DNA from: Paenibacillus_AB sp036577625
Lineage (GTDB): Bacteria > Bacillota > Bacilli > Paenibacillales > NBRC-103111
Reading direction: 5' to 3'
DNA length: 64,000 nt
Assembly: GCF_036577625.1 (NCBI RefSeq)
Contig: NZ_JARBDC010000033.1
Span: 1-64,000 of the forward strand
This document shows, piece by piece, positions 1 to 7,440 of this stretch. Below the pieces are notes generated by a model. The model saw only the letters and a program-made list of their open reading frames with translations, had not been told where the DNA came from and did no database searches. Numbering within the stretch: position 1 is the first letter of the stretch; each line of letters opens with the position of its first letter. Position numbers and translations under genes: made by a program.

Positions 1-204
1 CGAGAAGTGATGGAAGTGACCGGGGTATGTGTCCGGCAGCCGAAAAAGCGGAACAGGTAATTTGATATAAATCGACCAATATTTGTAAATGGATGATTCC
101 TGCTCGTAAGAGTAGACAGCCTTTTTCTAGTTGTACGGTGAAAAATAATGTCGACAATATCACATTCTTTTTACTTGCCCTTGTTTTGTTAGCTTTGATG
201 CAAC

Positions 205-305
205 GCTAGTGGATGTTTTCCCGTTGATTTGCCCGAAAACGGGAATCGACCGAAAATAGCGGGAGCATTTCCATCTCGTTCCCCGCTTCGCTGCCGTTTC
301 GGCGC
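205..305 (+). repeat. Dispersed intergenic repeat, copy 1
   Basis: A roughly 100-bp segment resembles 7283-7385. The core at 248-278 is identical over 31 bp to 7331-7361, and both sides stay similar: a preceding CCCGTTG...CGGAAACGGG-like hairpin and a following CCGC-rich tail. Both copies are intergenic and no protein match is evident. Confidence 0.8.
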
Positions 306-589
306 GTTCGGTTTGCGCAGAAAGGACCATCCGTCCCGACCTTCGCTTAAGCGGAGCGGGCTTCCCGCTGACGGCGGCGGGACACGGCGATATCGGCTCG
401 GTTGACCTGCGCCGGTGTCGTCGGGAGTTGGAGCGGGGGCGAGCATGGGGCGACGGCAGGACGGACCAAGTTTCAAGTTTCTAACGGACATGGCGGCCGC
501 TAATGAGCCTTATTTCGGCTTATTTTTTTGTAACGTACACAGGTGCGGCTATTTGGCGAAAAACCCCCTTTTGGACGGCGGTTTAGTGC

Positions 590-690
590 AAATAAGCGCA
601 GATGGTGTCCGTTACGATTGGAAAACGGCCGATTTTCGCGAAATAAGCGTCGTGGCGTCCGTTACGTTTCGGAAATCCGACTGTTTTTCG
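590..690 (+). repeat. Two tandem copies of a ~51-bp repeat
   Basis: Two units begin with AAATAAGCG at 590 and 641 and share GTCCGTTACG in the same register. They then diverge slightly. A third partial relative starts with AAATAG at 701. The open frames over this stretch simply mirror the repeat and are not called as genes. Confidence 0.65.
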
Positions 691-832
691 ATCATCCTCG
701 AAATAGTCGATGGACGTTTTTCTAATCGCTAAAGCACTAAAGCGAAGTGCGACATTCTTTACCAAGAACAAGCTGCAGCTAAAACACGGACGAACATCAT
801 CGAAAGGCTTCGATCAGAAGCTTTTCTTAGTG

Positions 833-862
833 TTGACAATGACAGGAAAATAAATATATACT
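833..862 (+). promoter_or_regulatory. Sigma-A promoter of GntR/ABC cassette 1
   Basis: TTGACA (833-838) and TATACT (857-862) are separated by 18 bp, a near-consensus vegetative promoter about 60 bp ahead of the GntR start. Confidence 0.8.
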
Positions 863-883
863 GTACATATACGATATATACAG
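861..883. promoter_or_regulatory. Inverted-repeat operator, probably for the cassette 1 GntR repressor
   Basis: CTGTACATAT (861-870) and ATATATACAG (874-883) form a 10-bp inverted repeat with one mismatch and a 3-bp spacer. It overlaps the end of the -10 and the expected transcription start, the usual place for a YtrA-type autorepressor. The assignment to this repressor is inferred from position. Confidence 0.7.
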
Positions 884-921
884 ATATAACGGTTATAAAC
901 AGTTGCGAAAGAGGCGAATCG

Positions 922-1302
922 ATGAACGTTTCCGTATCCCTTGCTTCGGGGGAGCCGATTTACCAGCAGATCAAAGAGCAGATCAAGCGGCAAATTTTGT
1001 CCGGCGAGCTGCGCGACGGAGAGCCGCTTCCGTCGATCCGCCAATTGGCCGGCGATCTGCGGATCAGCGTTATTACGACGAAGCGCGCCTACGACGAGCT
1101 GGAGCAGGAAGGGCTTGTCGCGTCCGTCGCCGGCAAAGGCACGTTCGTGACGGAGAAAAACAAGGAAGCGATCCGCGAAGTGAAATTCAAGCGGCTGGAG
1201 GAGCAGGTGAAGAGCGTCATCGCGGAAAGCAGGTCGCTCGGTCTCGGCAAGAAGGACGTAATCGAATTGTTCGAACTGTTGTACGGGGAGGCGAACGAAT
1301 GA
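922..1302 (+). CDS. GntR family transcriptional regulator, YtrA subfamily
   Basis: This is a 126-residue DNA-binding repressor. Residues about 8-75 form the GntR winged helix (GEPIYQQIKEQIKRQ then PSIRQLAGDLRISVITTKRA). Only a short helical tail follows instead of a ligand-binding domain, and that tail length is typical of the YtrA subfamily. Proteins of this kind repress the ABC transporter operon they head, often in response to cell-wall stress or antibiotics. The ATG is preceded by GAAAGAGGCG. The stop overlaps the ATG of the ATPase gene (ATGA), so the two are translationally coupled. The promoter ahead carries an inverted repeat that probably binds this protein. The inducer cannot be read from the sequence. 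Confidence 0.92.
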   Translation: MNVSVSLASGEPIYQQIKEQIKRQILSGELRDGEPLPSIRQLAGDLRISVITTKRAYDELEQEGLVASVAGKGTFVTEKNKEAIREVKFKRLEEQVKSVIAESRSLGLGKKDVIELFELLYGEANE

Positions 1303-2150
1303 CGCGGGTGATCGAATTCCGGCAGTTTTACAAGCGCCATGGAGACTTCGCGCTAAGCAATTTGAACTTTCATGTGGAAGCGGGCTATATTACCGGCTTG
1401 ATCGGTCCGAACGGCTCGGGCAAAACGACGATCATCCGCTCGATTATGAACGCGATCCGGCCCGACCGGGGGGAGGTGCTCGTTTTCGGGCAGTCGTACC
1501 GCACCCATGAACGCGATATAAAGCGGAAAATCGGCTTCGTGTACGACGAAGATTTTTTTTACAACCATTTGTCGATCCGCGAAATGAAACTAATCGTCGC
1601 CTCGTTTTACCCGACTTGGAACGAGGATGCGTTTCGGCGGTACTTGGACGAATTCGGCTTGCCCGAACGAAAAAAAATTCGCGACTTGTCCAAAGGGATG
1701 AGAACGAAATTCGCGCTGGCCGCCGCGCTCGCGCACGACCCGGAGCTGCTCGTCATGGACGAACCGACGTCGGGGCTCGATCCGGTATTTCGCCAGGAGC
1801 TGCTGTCGGTATTGAGCGACTACATCCGCGACGGCACGAAGTCGGTTTTGTTCTCGACCCACATCTGCGCCGATTTGGAGCGGATTGCCGACTACATCGT
1901 TTATATCGGCCGGGGCGAGCTGCGCTTCAGCGGGACGAAGGAGGAGCTGTTCGACCGGTATGCGATCGTGAAAGGGCCGGTCGAGCTGCTGCGGGATGAG
2001 CTCCCGTTCGTCGGACTGCGGCAAACGCGGCACGGATTCGAAGGGCTGCTGGACCGGGAACGGATCGGGACGGAGGCGCTCGATCCGGCGCTGCTTATGG
2101 AGAGGCCGACGCTTGACGATATCGTCGTTTTCACGCGGGAGGGGACGTAA
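1299..2150 (+). CDS. ABC transporter ATP-binding protein (cassette 1)
   Basis: This 283-residue cytoplasmic ATPase would power the neighbouring ABC-2 permease. It has Walker A GPNGSGKTT (residues 36-44), the signature LSKGM near residue 131, Walker B LLVMDEPTSGLD near 150 and an H-loop STH near 188. The frame is open further upstream, but that part only shadows the GntR gene. The ATG at 1299 overlaps the GntR stop and gives a normal family N-terminus. The unusual KGM signature in place of GGQ is common in YtrB-like export ATPases. The substrate is unknown, and a role in antibiotic or envelope stress is inferred from the cassette type. Confidence 0.92.
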   Translation: MTRVIEFRQFYKRHGDFALSNLNFHVEAGYITGLIGPNGSGKTTIIRSIMNAIRPDRGEVLVFGQSYRTHERDIKRKIGFVYDEDFFYNHLSIREMKLIVASFYPTWNEDAFRRYLDEFGLPERKKIRDLSKGMRTKFALAAALAHDPELLVMDEPTSGLDPVFRQELLSVLSDYIRDGTKSVLFSTHICADLERIADYIVYIGRGELRFSGTKEELFDRYAIVKGPVELLRDELPFVGLRQTRHGFEGLLDRERIGTEALDPALLMERPTLDDIVVFTREGT

Positions 2151-2151
2151 C

Positions 2152-2805
2152 GTGCTGCAGCTGATCGTTAAAGATTTTCGCATTCAAAAAACGTTTATCG
2201 CGCTCGGCTTCGTTTTCGTCGGCGTCGTCTTTTTCCTCCTCGGCGCTTTCGAGCGTCTTCCGCTTGCGGTGCCGGCCGCGCTGTTCAGCCATGTTCTGAT
2301 CGTCGTCGCGAGCAAAATGGACGAAAGAAACGGAAACGGGCGGATGCTCGTCTCGTTTCCGCTGCGAAGGCGGGATATCGTCGCATCGAAATACGTCGGA
2401 ATCGTCCTGTTCATGACGCTCGCCTATGCGCTGACCGCGTTGTGGCGGCTGATCGCCGGACTCGTGCTGCCCGCCGGGGAATTGCCTGCGTTCGACGCCG
2501 GTTCGACGGGGGTGGCGGTCGGGGCGCTGCTGCTGTTTTACTCGATCTATTTCCCGCTGTTTTTCGCCTTCGGCTCGCGCATCGCGCAAGTGCTGGACAT
2601 CATCGTTATTTTCTCGGTCGGAGGCGGAGTCGTCGTCGCGCTGCGATTGATGGAATGGTCGGGCGTCCATGTCGGCGAGCTGCTGCGGAAGGCGGCGGCT
2701 TCCGGCGGCCAAGGCGTCTGGATCGAAGCGATCGGCTGCGGGTTGGCGCTCCTGCTCCTGTCTTGGGCGTTGTCCGCGTTTTTATACGAGCGCAAAAACG
2801 TATAA
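2152..2805 (+). CDS. ABC-2 type transporter permease (cassette 1)
   Basis: The product is a 217-residue integral membrane protein with about six hydrophobic segments, for example KTFIALGFVFVGVVFFLLG near the N-terminus and LALLLLSWALSAFLYERK at the end. It matches the ABC-2 permease type found beside YtrB-like ATPases. The start is taken as the GTG at 2152, one base after the ATPase stop, because the hydrophobic N-terminus begins right there and no better start lies between the genes. The short motif MDERNGNGRMLVSFPLRRRDIVASKY after the second segment is typical of this permease group. It probably forms the transport channel with the upstream ATPase. Confidence 0.85.
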   Translation: MLQLIVKDFRIQKTFIALGFVFVGVVFFLLGAFERLPLAVPAALFSHVLIVVASKMDERNGNGRMLVSFPLRRRDIVASKYVGIVLFMTLAYALTALWRLIAGLVLPAGELPAFDAGSTGVAVGALLLFYSIYFPLFFAFGSRIAQVLDIIVIFSVGGGVVVALRLMEWSGVHVGELLRKAAASGGQGVWIEAIGCGLALLLLSWALSAFLYERKNV

Positions 2806-2827
2806 CGGATCGGAAGGGGGAGCCGGC

Positions 2828-2950
2828 ATGTGGATTCGCATATTCGAGCGGTTCGGAACGAAGAACGGCAAAGTAACGGTTGCCGGCGCCGCGCTGCTGG
2901 CGTTGTTCGCGGCGCTGCTGGCAATCGGCATTTGCTTGGCGGCCGGCTGA
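2828..2950 (+). CDS. 40-residue single-pass membrane peptide at the end of cassette 1
   Basis: This short gene follows the permease by 22 bp and has a strong Shine-Dalgarno (GGAAGGGGGAG) before ATG 2828. The product has a basic, hydrophilic head (MWIRIFERFGTKNGK) and one membrane helix (residues about 16-38, rich in Ala and Leu). A Rho-independent terminator follows, so it is the last gene of the operon. No family is recognised. Position and topology suggest a small accessory subunit or regulator of the ABC transporter; this is inference. Confidence 0.7.
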   Translation: MWIRIFERFGTKNGKVTVAGAALLALFAALLAIGICLAAG

Positions 2951-2988
2951 GGAGCCGATCGAACCGAACGGGTGCAAAAAATATAAAG

Positions 2989-3026
2989 AAACTGCCTGGG
3001 ATCGCAGGATCCGGCAGTTTTTTGTT
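2989..3026 (+). terminator. Rho-independent terminator of cassette 1
   Basis: AAACTGCC (2989-2996) pairs with GGCAGTTT (3013-3020), with an inner GGATC/GATCC stem, and is followed by TTTTG and further Ts. Confidence 0.9.
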
Positions 3027-3100
3027 TTGCGGCCGCGCTGTCGAATCCGGGAGCTTCTTCGTCCCGCACAAGGCGAACGACCCGAAAAAGCGAAAGCTGC

Positions 3101-3129
3101 TTGACATCAAGGTTCATCCCTTATATAGT
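3101..3129 (+). promoter_or_regulatory. Sigma-A promoter of GntR/ABC cassette 2
   Basis: TTGACA (3101-3106) and TATAGT (3124-3129) are spaced by 17 bp, very close to consensus. Confidence 0.88.
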
Positions 3130-3150
3130 TAGTTACATGAGTAATTAACC
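3127..3150. promoter_or_regulatory. Inverted-repeat operator over the cassette 2 promoter
   Basis: AGTTAGTTAC (3127-3136) and GTAATTAACC (3141-3150) form an imperfect inverted repeat (8 of 10 pairs, ATGA spacer) that overlaps the -10. Its sequence differs from the cassette 1 operator, so the two repressors probably have separate specificities. Confidence 0.7.
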
Positions 3151-3169
3151 AACGTAGGGGTGAGGCTAA

Positions 3170-3541
3170 ATGGCATCGTTGATCGATGACAGCCGCCCGA
3201 TATTCGTACAAATCGCCGAACGAATCGAAGACGACATTATCGGAGGCGGCCTGCCGGAAGAATCGCAGGTGCCCTCGACGAATCAATTCGCTTCCTTCTA
3301 CCAGATCAATCCGGCAACCGCCGCGAAGGGCGTCAATTTGCTGGTCGATCAAGGCATTTTGTACAAGAAACGGGGGATTGGCATGTTTGTGGCGACAGGC
3401 GCCCGCGCGGCGCTCGTGGAGAAGCGCAAAGAGCAGTTTTACGAGCAGTACGTCGTATCGCTCGTGCTCGAAGCGAGAAAGCTCGGCATTACGTCCGAGC
3501 AATTGGCCGAGATGATCAGACGGGGGGAGAAGGAACAATGA
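3170..3541 (+). CDS. GntR family transcriptional regulator, YtrA subfamily (cassette 2)
   Basis: The product is a 123-residue winged-helix repressor. Residues about 8-72 carry the GntR fold (PIFVQIAERIEDDIIGGGL, then PSTNQFASFYQINPATAAKG), followed by a short helical tail ending in SEQLAEMIRRGEKEQ. It is paralogous to the regulator at 922-1302 but diverged. GGGGTGAGG lies before ATG 3170. Its stop overlaps the ATG of the ATPase gene. Autorepression through the inverted repeat over the promoter is the likely control. The signal is unknown. Confidence 0.92.
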   Translation: MASLIDDSRPIFVQIAERIEDDIIGGGLPEESQVPSTNQFASFYQINPATAAKGVNLLVDQGILYKKRGIGMFVATGARAALVEKRKEQFYEQYVVSLVLEARKLGITSEQLAEMIRRGEKEQ

Positions 3542-4434
3542 ACCGGATCGTGCAGCTGAACAACGTGACGAAATCGTACGGCGACGTGACGGCCGTGGCC
3601 GATATCAGCTTTTCGCTGGAAAGCGACAAAATTTACGGGCTGCTCGGACGAAACGGCGCCGGCAAAACGACGATCATGCATATGATCACGGCGCAGTTGT
3701 TTCCGACGCGCGGGGAAGTGAGCGTATTCGGGGAGTCGCCGTACGAAAACGGGCGCGTGCTCGAGCGGCTGTGCTTCATCAAGGAAAGCCAAAAATATCC
3801 CGACAATTACCGGGTCGTCGACGTGCTGGAGGTTGCGGCCGCCTTGTTCGCGAATTGGGACAAAACGTTCGCGTTGAAGCTGGCCGACGATTTCCGGCTG
3901 CCGCTCGGCCGCAAAGTGAAGAAGCTGTCCCGCGGCATGCTGTCCGCGCTCGGCATCGTCGTAGGTATTGCCAGCCGGGCTCCGCTCACTTTGTTCGACG
4001 AGCCGTACCTCGGCCTCGACGCCGTCGCCCGGACGCTGTTTTACGACCGTTTGCTCGAAGATTACGCGGCCCATCCCCGTACGATCGTCCTGTCGACCCA
4101 TCTGATCGACGAAGTGAGCCGGCTGCTCGAGCATATTATCGTCATCGACGGCGGAAAGCTGATCGTCGACGAGGACGCGGACAGTCTTCGCGGCCGGGCG
4201 TTTACGGTTGTAGGCCCGAAGGCGGCGATCGAATCATACGAGGCAGGCAAGCAAACGATTCACCGGGAATCGTTCGGCGGGTTCGTTTCGCTCACCGTCA
4301 TGGGCAATTTGTACGGCGACGACCGCAAGCAGGCGGAAGCGCTCGGACTCGAAATCGCCCCGGTGTCGCTGCAGCAGCTGATCGTTCATTTGACGAACGA
4401 TAAATCGGAAAGAAAGGCGGAGATGAGCCGATGA
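3538..4434 (+). CDS. ABC transporter ATP-binding protein (cassette 2)
   Basis: This is a 298-residue ATPase with Walker A GRNGAGKTT (37-45), signature LSRGM near residue 129, Walker B LTLFDEPYLGLD near 150 and an H-loop STHLIDE near 187. A C-terminal extension of about 90 residues after the H-loop is typical of YtrB-like or antibiotic-export ATPases. The start ATG overlaps the GntR stop and follows GGGGGAGAAGG. The downstream permease start also overlaps its stop, so the three genes form a coupled operon. The transported compound is unknown. Confidence 0.92.
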   Translation: MNRIVQLNNVTKSYGDVTAVADISFSLESDKIYGLLGRNGAGKTTIMHMITAQLFPTRGEVSVFGESPYENGRVLERLCFIKESQKYPDNYRVVDVLEVAAALFANWDKTFALKLADDFRLPLGRKVKKLSRGMLSALGIVVGIASRAPLTLFDEPYLGLDAVARTLFYDRLLEDYAAHPRTIVLSTHLIDEVSRLLEHIIVIDGGKLIVDEDADSLRGRAFTVVGPKAAIESYEAGKQTIHRESFGGFVSLTVMGNLYGDDRKQAEALGLEIAPVSLQQLIVHLTNDKSERKAEMSR

Positions 4435-5117
4435 ATCGTATTGCCGGAGTCGTGAAAATTCATTTGCAGGATAAATCGTTGATTTATATGCCTTGGTTGA
4501 TCGTTTCGATCAGCTTTGTCGCGAATTTGACGATCGGTCTGCTGATCAGCGACCGGGAGCCGATGTATACGGGCGGCATCGCTTCCTTATATGTCTTCAT
4601 GCTCGTCTTCGGTCTCATTGTGCTGCCGCAGACGTTCCCGTTCGCGCTCGGAATGAGCGTCAGGAGGACAGATTACTTTTGGGGAACGGCGGCCGTCATC
4701 GCGGCGGCGAGCGCGGTTTTCTCGGTGCTGCTTTTGCTGCTGGCCGTCGTCGAAAGCGAATGGACGGCAGGCTGGGGCGTCGACCTGCATTTTTTCAAGC
4801 TTCCCTATTTGAACGACGGACCGGCTCTCGCGCAGCTGTGGATCTTTTTCTCGTGCCTGCTCAACATGTTTTATCTCGGCTTCGCCATCTCCAGCATCCA
4901 CCGCCGATTCGGCAAAAAAGGGATGTGGATCGCAACGGCCGTCTCCTTTGTCATCTTTACGGTCGTCTCGTACGTTTGCACGTACAACGAATGGTGGGGC
5001 GACATTTACTTATGGATCGCGGCGCATACGATGTTCCAGCTGTCGCTGTATATGTTTGCCGGTGCGGTCGTTTATGCGCTCGCGTCCTACGCGCTGCTGC
5101 GCCGGGCGTCCGCCTGA
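4431..5117 (+). CDS. ABC transporter permease (cassette 2)
   Basis: This is a 228-residue membrane protein with about six predicted helices (for example SLYVFMLVFGLIVLPQTFPF and AAVIAAASAVFSVLLLLLAV). The motif GMSVRRTDYFWGT after the third segment is a typical loop of ABC-2 permeases, where the transporter meets its ATPase. It is coupled to the ATPase by a 4-bp ATGA overlap. A strong terminator follows. It shows no obvious sequence similarity to the cassette 1 permease beyond topology, so the two cassettes probably handle different substrates. Confidence 0.85.
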   Translation: MNRIAGVVKIHLQDKSLIYMPWLIVSISFVANLTIGLLISDREPMYTGGIASLYVFMLVFGLIVLPQTFPFALGMSVRRTDYFWGTAAVIAAASAVFSVLLLLLAVVESEWTAGWGVDLHFFKLPYLNDGPALAQLWIFFSCLLNMFYLGFAISSIHRRFGKKGMWIATAVSFVIFTVVSYVCTYNEWWGDIYLWIAAHTMFQLSLYMFAGAVVYALASYALLRRASA

Positions 5118-5165
5118 GCATGACATGCTCCGGGACGATTGCCGCTCAAGCGATATGGGACTTTT

Positions 5166-5193
5166 GGCCGATCCTTCGGGATCGGCTTTTTTG
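5166..5193 (+). terminator. Rho-independent terminator of cassette 2
   Basis: CCGATCC (5168-5174) pairs with GGATCGG (5179-5185) around a TTCG tetraloop, followed by six Ts. Confidence 0.93.
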
Positions 5194-5331
5194 TTGCGAT
5201 CATGGCCGCCGATACGGCATTGCCGGCCCGTCCAATCAATTTTTAATCAAATTTTATTAATGCACGCATAGGACTTTTGTAATGGGCGTCGAAATACTTT
5301 TATTGGAAATGAAGGGAGGGGGCGGCTTGCG

Positions 5332-6903
5332 ATGCGAGGCTTGTTCGCAGCAAAGCGTGCGGCGGCGGTTTTGGCGACCGTCTGTTGGGCATGGCTGACC
5401 GTATTCGGAACGACGGCGACGGCGAACGGCCAAAGCTGGACGGTTCATGGGAAAGGGACGGCCGGCGCCGAGGTCGACGACGATACCGGCAATGTCGCGC
5501 TGCATTACGCCTTCGAAGGCAACGACGTGTTCGACGGCGAAACGTGGCGGTTTGAAACGACGGCTTCCGTAACCGGAACGATTTATTACGATTGGAGCTA
5601 CAGCGGCAACCATGCCTGGTTTATGACGCATGCGACGTTGACCGCGTTCGCGACGGGACCGGGCGGCTCTTACCGCGAGTACGTCTTGTTCGACGGCGCC
5701 GTCGGAGGAGATTTTGCCAAAACCGGGTCGCTGCGGCTTCCGGTTTTCGAAGGCTATCGGTACGGATTTCTCGTATACGGCAAAAATTTCGACAGCAGCC
5801 ATTTTTTGCGCGGGACGATTGCGTTAAGCCCCGAAGCGCGTGTAAGCGTCGTACCGGTCGTAACCGGAGAACCGGGCTCGGACGGCTGGTACCGGTCGGA
5901 CGTCGGCGTAAGCTGGAACGTGTCGACAAGCCCGCCCGCCGGGATCGTAAGCCGATCGGGATGCGAGCCGACGTTCGTCCGTTCCGATACGCCGGGAACG
6001 CCGTTCGTTTGCACGGCGGAGACGAACCGGCATTCCGCATCCGGGTCGGTGACGATCAAGCGCGACGCCACGCCGCCGACGATCGTCGGCACCGTGTACG
6101 GCGCGGCGAACGCGAACGGCTGGTACAACGCGCCGGTCGAGGTGCGGTTCGCATGCGGCGACGCGATGTCGCAGATCGCCAGCTGCGCCGCGCCCGTCCG
6201 GCTGACGGGCGAAGGAGAGGCGTTGGCCGCGACCGGAACGGCGTCCGATCGCGCAGGCAACGTCTCGTCCGCGACGGTGAGCGGCATCCGGATCGACGCG
6301 ACGCCGCCGGTCATTTACGCCGACATGTCGGTGACGGCGAATGCGTACGGCTGGTTTCGCGAGCCGGTAACGGTCCGGTTTCGGTGCGAGGACGCGTTGT
6401 CCGGACCGGCAAGCTGCGGTCCGGCAGCGGCGACGTTCGACGCGGAAGGCGCGGGCCAGTCCGTTACGGCGGCGGCGTACGATGCGGCCGGCAATGCGGC
6501 GGTTCGCGTCGTGGACGGCATCCGGATCGACCGGACCGCTCCGGCGATGTCCGTTCGGTTCGAATCGGACAAAGGCGAGCTGCGGCTGTCCGGCACGGAC
6601 GGCTTGTCGGGTCTGCAGGCGACGTATTACGCGCTGGACGGCGGACCGGTGCGGGCGGGCGATACGATCGCGCTCAGCTTGCCGGGTGCCCATACGATCG
6701 CGTATTGGAGCGAGGATAAAGCCGGGAACGTCGAAAGCCCGCGTACGCTCGCCTACGCGGATTTGAACGGCGACGGCCGCTGCGACATCGCCGATGTCGT
6801 CCTGGCGGTGACGGCGGAGCTCGACGCGACCGGAGACGGCGCGTTTACCCACGAGGATGCCGCCCTCTGGCTGCAGGCGGCGATCGCGTTCGGCGGCGAA
6901 TAA
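5332..6903 (+). CDS. Secreted modular protein with Ig-like repeats and a dockerin-like C-terminus
   Basis: The 523-residue product begins with a signal peptide (basic MRGLFAAKR, a hydrophobic stretch, then TTATANG), so it is exported. Residues about 30-165 form a beta-rich domain with no recognised family. Three related repeats follow, starting near GWYRSDV (185), GWYNAPV (263) and GWFREPV (340). The second and third share the pattern SxxASC, TxxDxAGN and GIRIDxTxP, seen in Ig-like adhesion or carbohydrate-surface proteins. The C-terminal 48 residues (LNGDGRCDIADV near 478, then DATGDGAFTHED) carry two EF-hand-like loops like type I dockerins. There is no sortase motif. The strong GAAGGGAGGGGG site fixes the start. 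Its partner is unknown, and no cohesin or enzyme domain is visible. Confidence 0.75.
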   Translation: MRGLFAAKRAAAVLATVCWAWLTVFGTTATANGQSWTVHGKGTAGAEVDDDTGNVALHYAFEGNDVFDGETWRFETTASVTGTIYYDWSYSGNHAWFMTHATLTAFATGPGGSYREYVLFDGAVGGDFAKTGSLRLPVFEGYRYGFLVYGKNFDSSHFLRGTIALSPEARVSVVPVVTGEPGSDGWYRSDVGVSWNVSTSPPAGIVSRSGCEPTFVRSDTPGTPFVCTAETNRHSASGSVTIKRDATPPTIVGTVYGAANANGWYNAPVEVRFACGDAMSQIASCAAPVRLTGEGEALAATGTASDRAGNVSSATVSGIRIDATPPVIYADMSVTANAYGWFREPVTVRFRCEDALSGPASCGPAAATFDAEGAGQSVTAAAYDAAGNAAVRVVDGIRIDRTAPAMSVRFESDKGELRLSGTDGLSGLQATYYALDGGPVRAGDTIALSLPGAHTIAYWSEDKAGNVESPRTLAYADLNGDGRCDIADVVLAVTAELDATGDGAFTHEDAALWLQAAIAFGGE

Positions 6904-6914
6904 ACGGATGCGCA

Positions 6915-7100
6915 AGACTGCAAACCCACAAGTGTGAGAATGCGAAAACCTAACAAGCTCCTGCGAACCAACAAGTTCGAGAATGCGAACTCATCAAGTG
7001 TGAGAATATCGAACCCAATAAGTTCGAGTATGCGAACCCATCAAGCACGCGAACCAACGGTCTACGGGTGCGAACCAACATGTCCGCGAACGTCAACGAG
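6915..7100 (+). repeat. Degenerate tandem repeat of ~17-24 bp units
   Basis: About eight imperfect units run head to tail, each roughly ACCCAtCAAGTgtGAGAATGCGA in form. Examples start near 6926, 6956, 6976, 7002, 7024 and 7046, and later units are shorter. The unit keeps CAAG and a GCGA junction. It begins just after the stop of the secreted repeat protein. Unit length varies too much for a CRISPR array. Confidence 0.7.
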
Positions 7101-7238
7101 TGATAGTCAACAGCCTGCTGAACGCGAACAAACAGCCCAAGATCGAACCGACAAGCCGGCCACTGGGATATAACGAACGGGAAAACCTCCCGTTAACTCG
7201 CTCCCCTAGTGGCGGCGTTTCGAAATACCGGGAAAAGC

Positions 7239-7295
7239 TCCCGCTAAAACGGCGCCGAATCAGCGATATGCACGGTATGGACGATTTTAGCGGGA
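7239..7295. repeat. Perfect 11-bp inverted repeat with 35-bp spacer
   Basis: TCCCGCTAAAA (7239-7249) is the exact reverse complement of TTTTAGCGGGA (7285-7295). It adjoins the second dispersed repeat copy and may be part of that element. Confidence 0.7.
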
Positions 7296-7385
7296 CGTAT
7301 TCCCGTTGTTTTGCTCGGAAACGGGGAACCGACCGAAAATAGCGGGAGCATTTCCATCTCGCTTCCCGCTCCGCCGCCGTGTCGG
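7283..7385 (+). repeat. Dispersed intergenic repeat, copy 2
   Basis: The segment 7331-7361 is identical to 248-278 (31 bp), and flanking similarity extends to about 100 bp. Order is conserved too: in both places this element is followed by the second shared motif (727-763 and 7460-7496). Confidence 0.8.
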
Positions 7386-7413
7386 CATGCAAAAAGGATC
7401 GGTTTGTACGGAG

Positions 7414-7440
7414 AGACCGTCAGGTTGACGGTCTTTTTTG
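7414..7440 (+). terminator. Orphan Rho-independent terminator
   Basis: AGACCGTCA (7414-7422) pairs perfectly with TGACGGTCT (7426-7434) around GGT, followed by six Ts. No gene ends nearby: the last upstream coding stop is at 6903, so it may end a non-coding transcript or be a relic. Confidence 0.8.

Larger units (their letters stand above)
1..832. other. Intergenic region rich in repeats, no convincing gene
   Basis: No reading frame here has a credible Shine-Dalgarno site, family motif or conserved-looking composition. A frame open from the left edge ends at a TAA at 58-60 and could be the last 19 codons of an upstream gene, but 19 residues are too few to judge. The stretch contains a dispersed repeat (about 205-305, with a 31-bp core at 248-278 that recurs at 7331-7361), a roughly 51-bp direct repeat (590-640 and 641-690) and a second dispersed motif (727-763 that recurs at 7460-7496). 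The promoter of the first GntR operon starts right after it. Confidence 0.7.

Noticed and set aside
1..60. Possible 3' end of a gene at the left edge
   Set aside because: Only 19 codons and no recognisable motif; not enough to call.
189..491. 100-residue minus-strand open frame near the left end
   Set aside because: No Shine-Dalgarno, low-complexity basic/proline composition, and it runs over the dispersed repeat.
903..1298. Upstream extension of the cassette 1 ATPase frame
   Set aside because: It overlaps the whole GntR gene in another frame and has no family similarity. The ATG at 1299 overlaps the GntR stop in a normal coupled arrangement.
6915..7100. Possible CRISPR array
   Set aside because: Units of variable length run directly together without unique spacers, and no cas genes are in the window.
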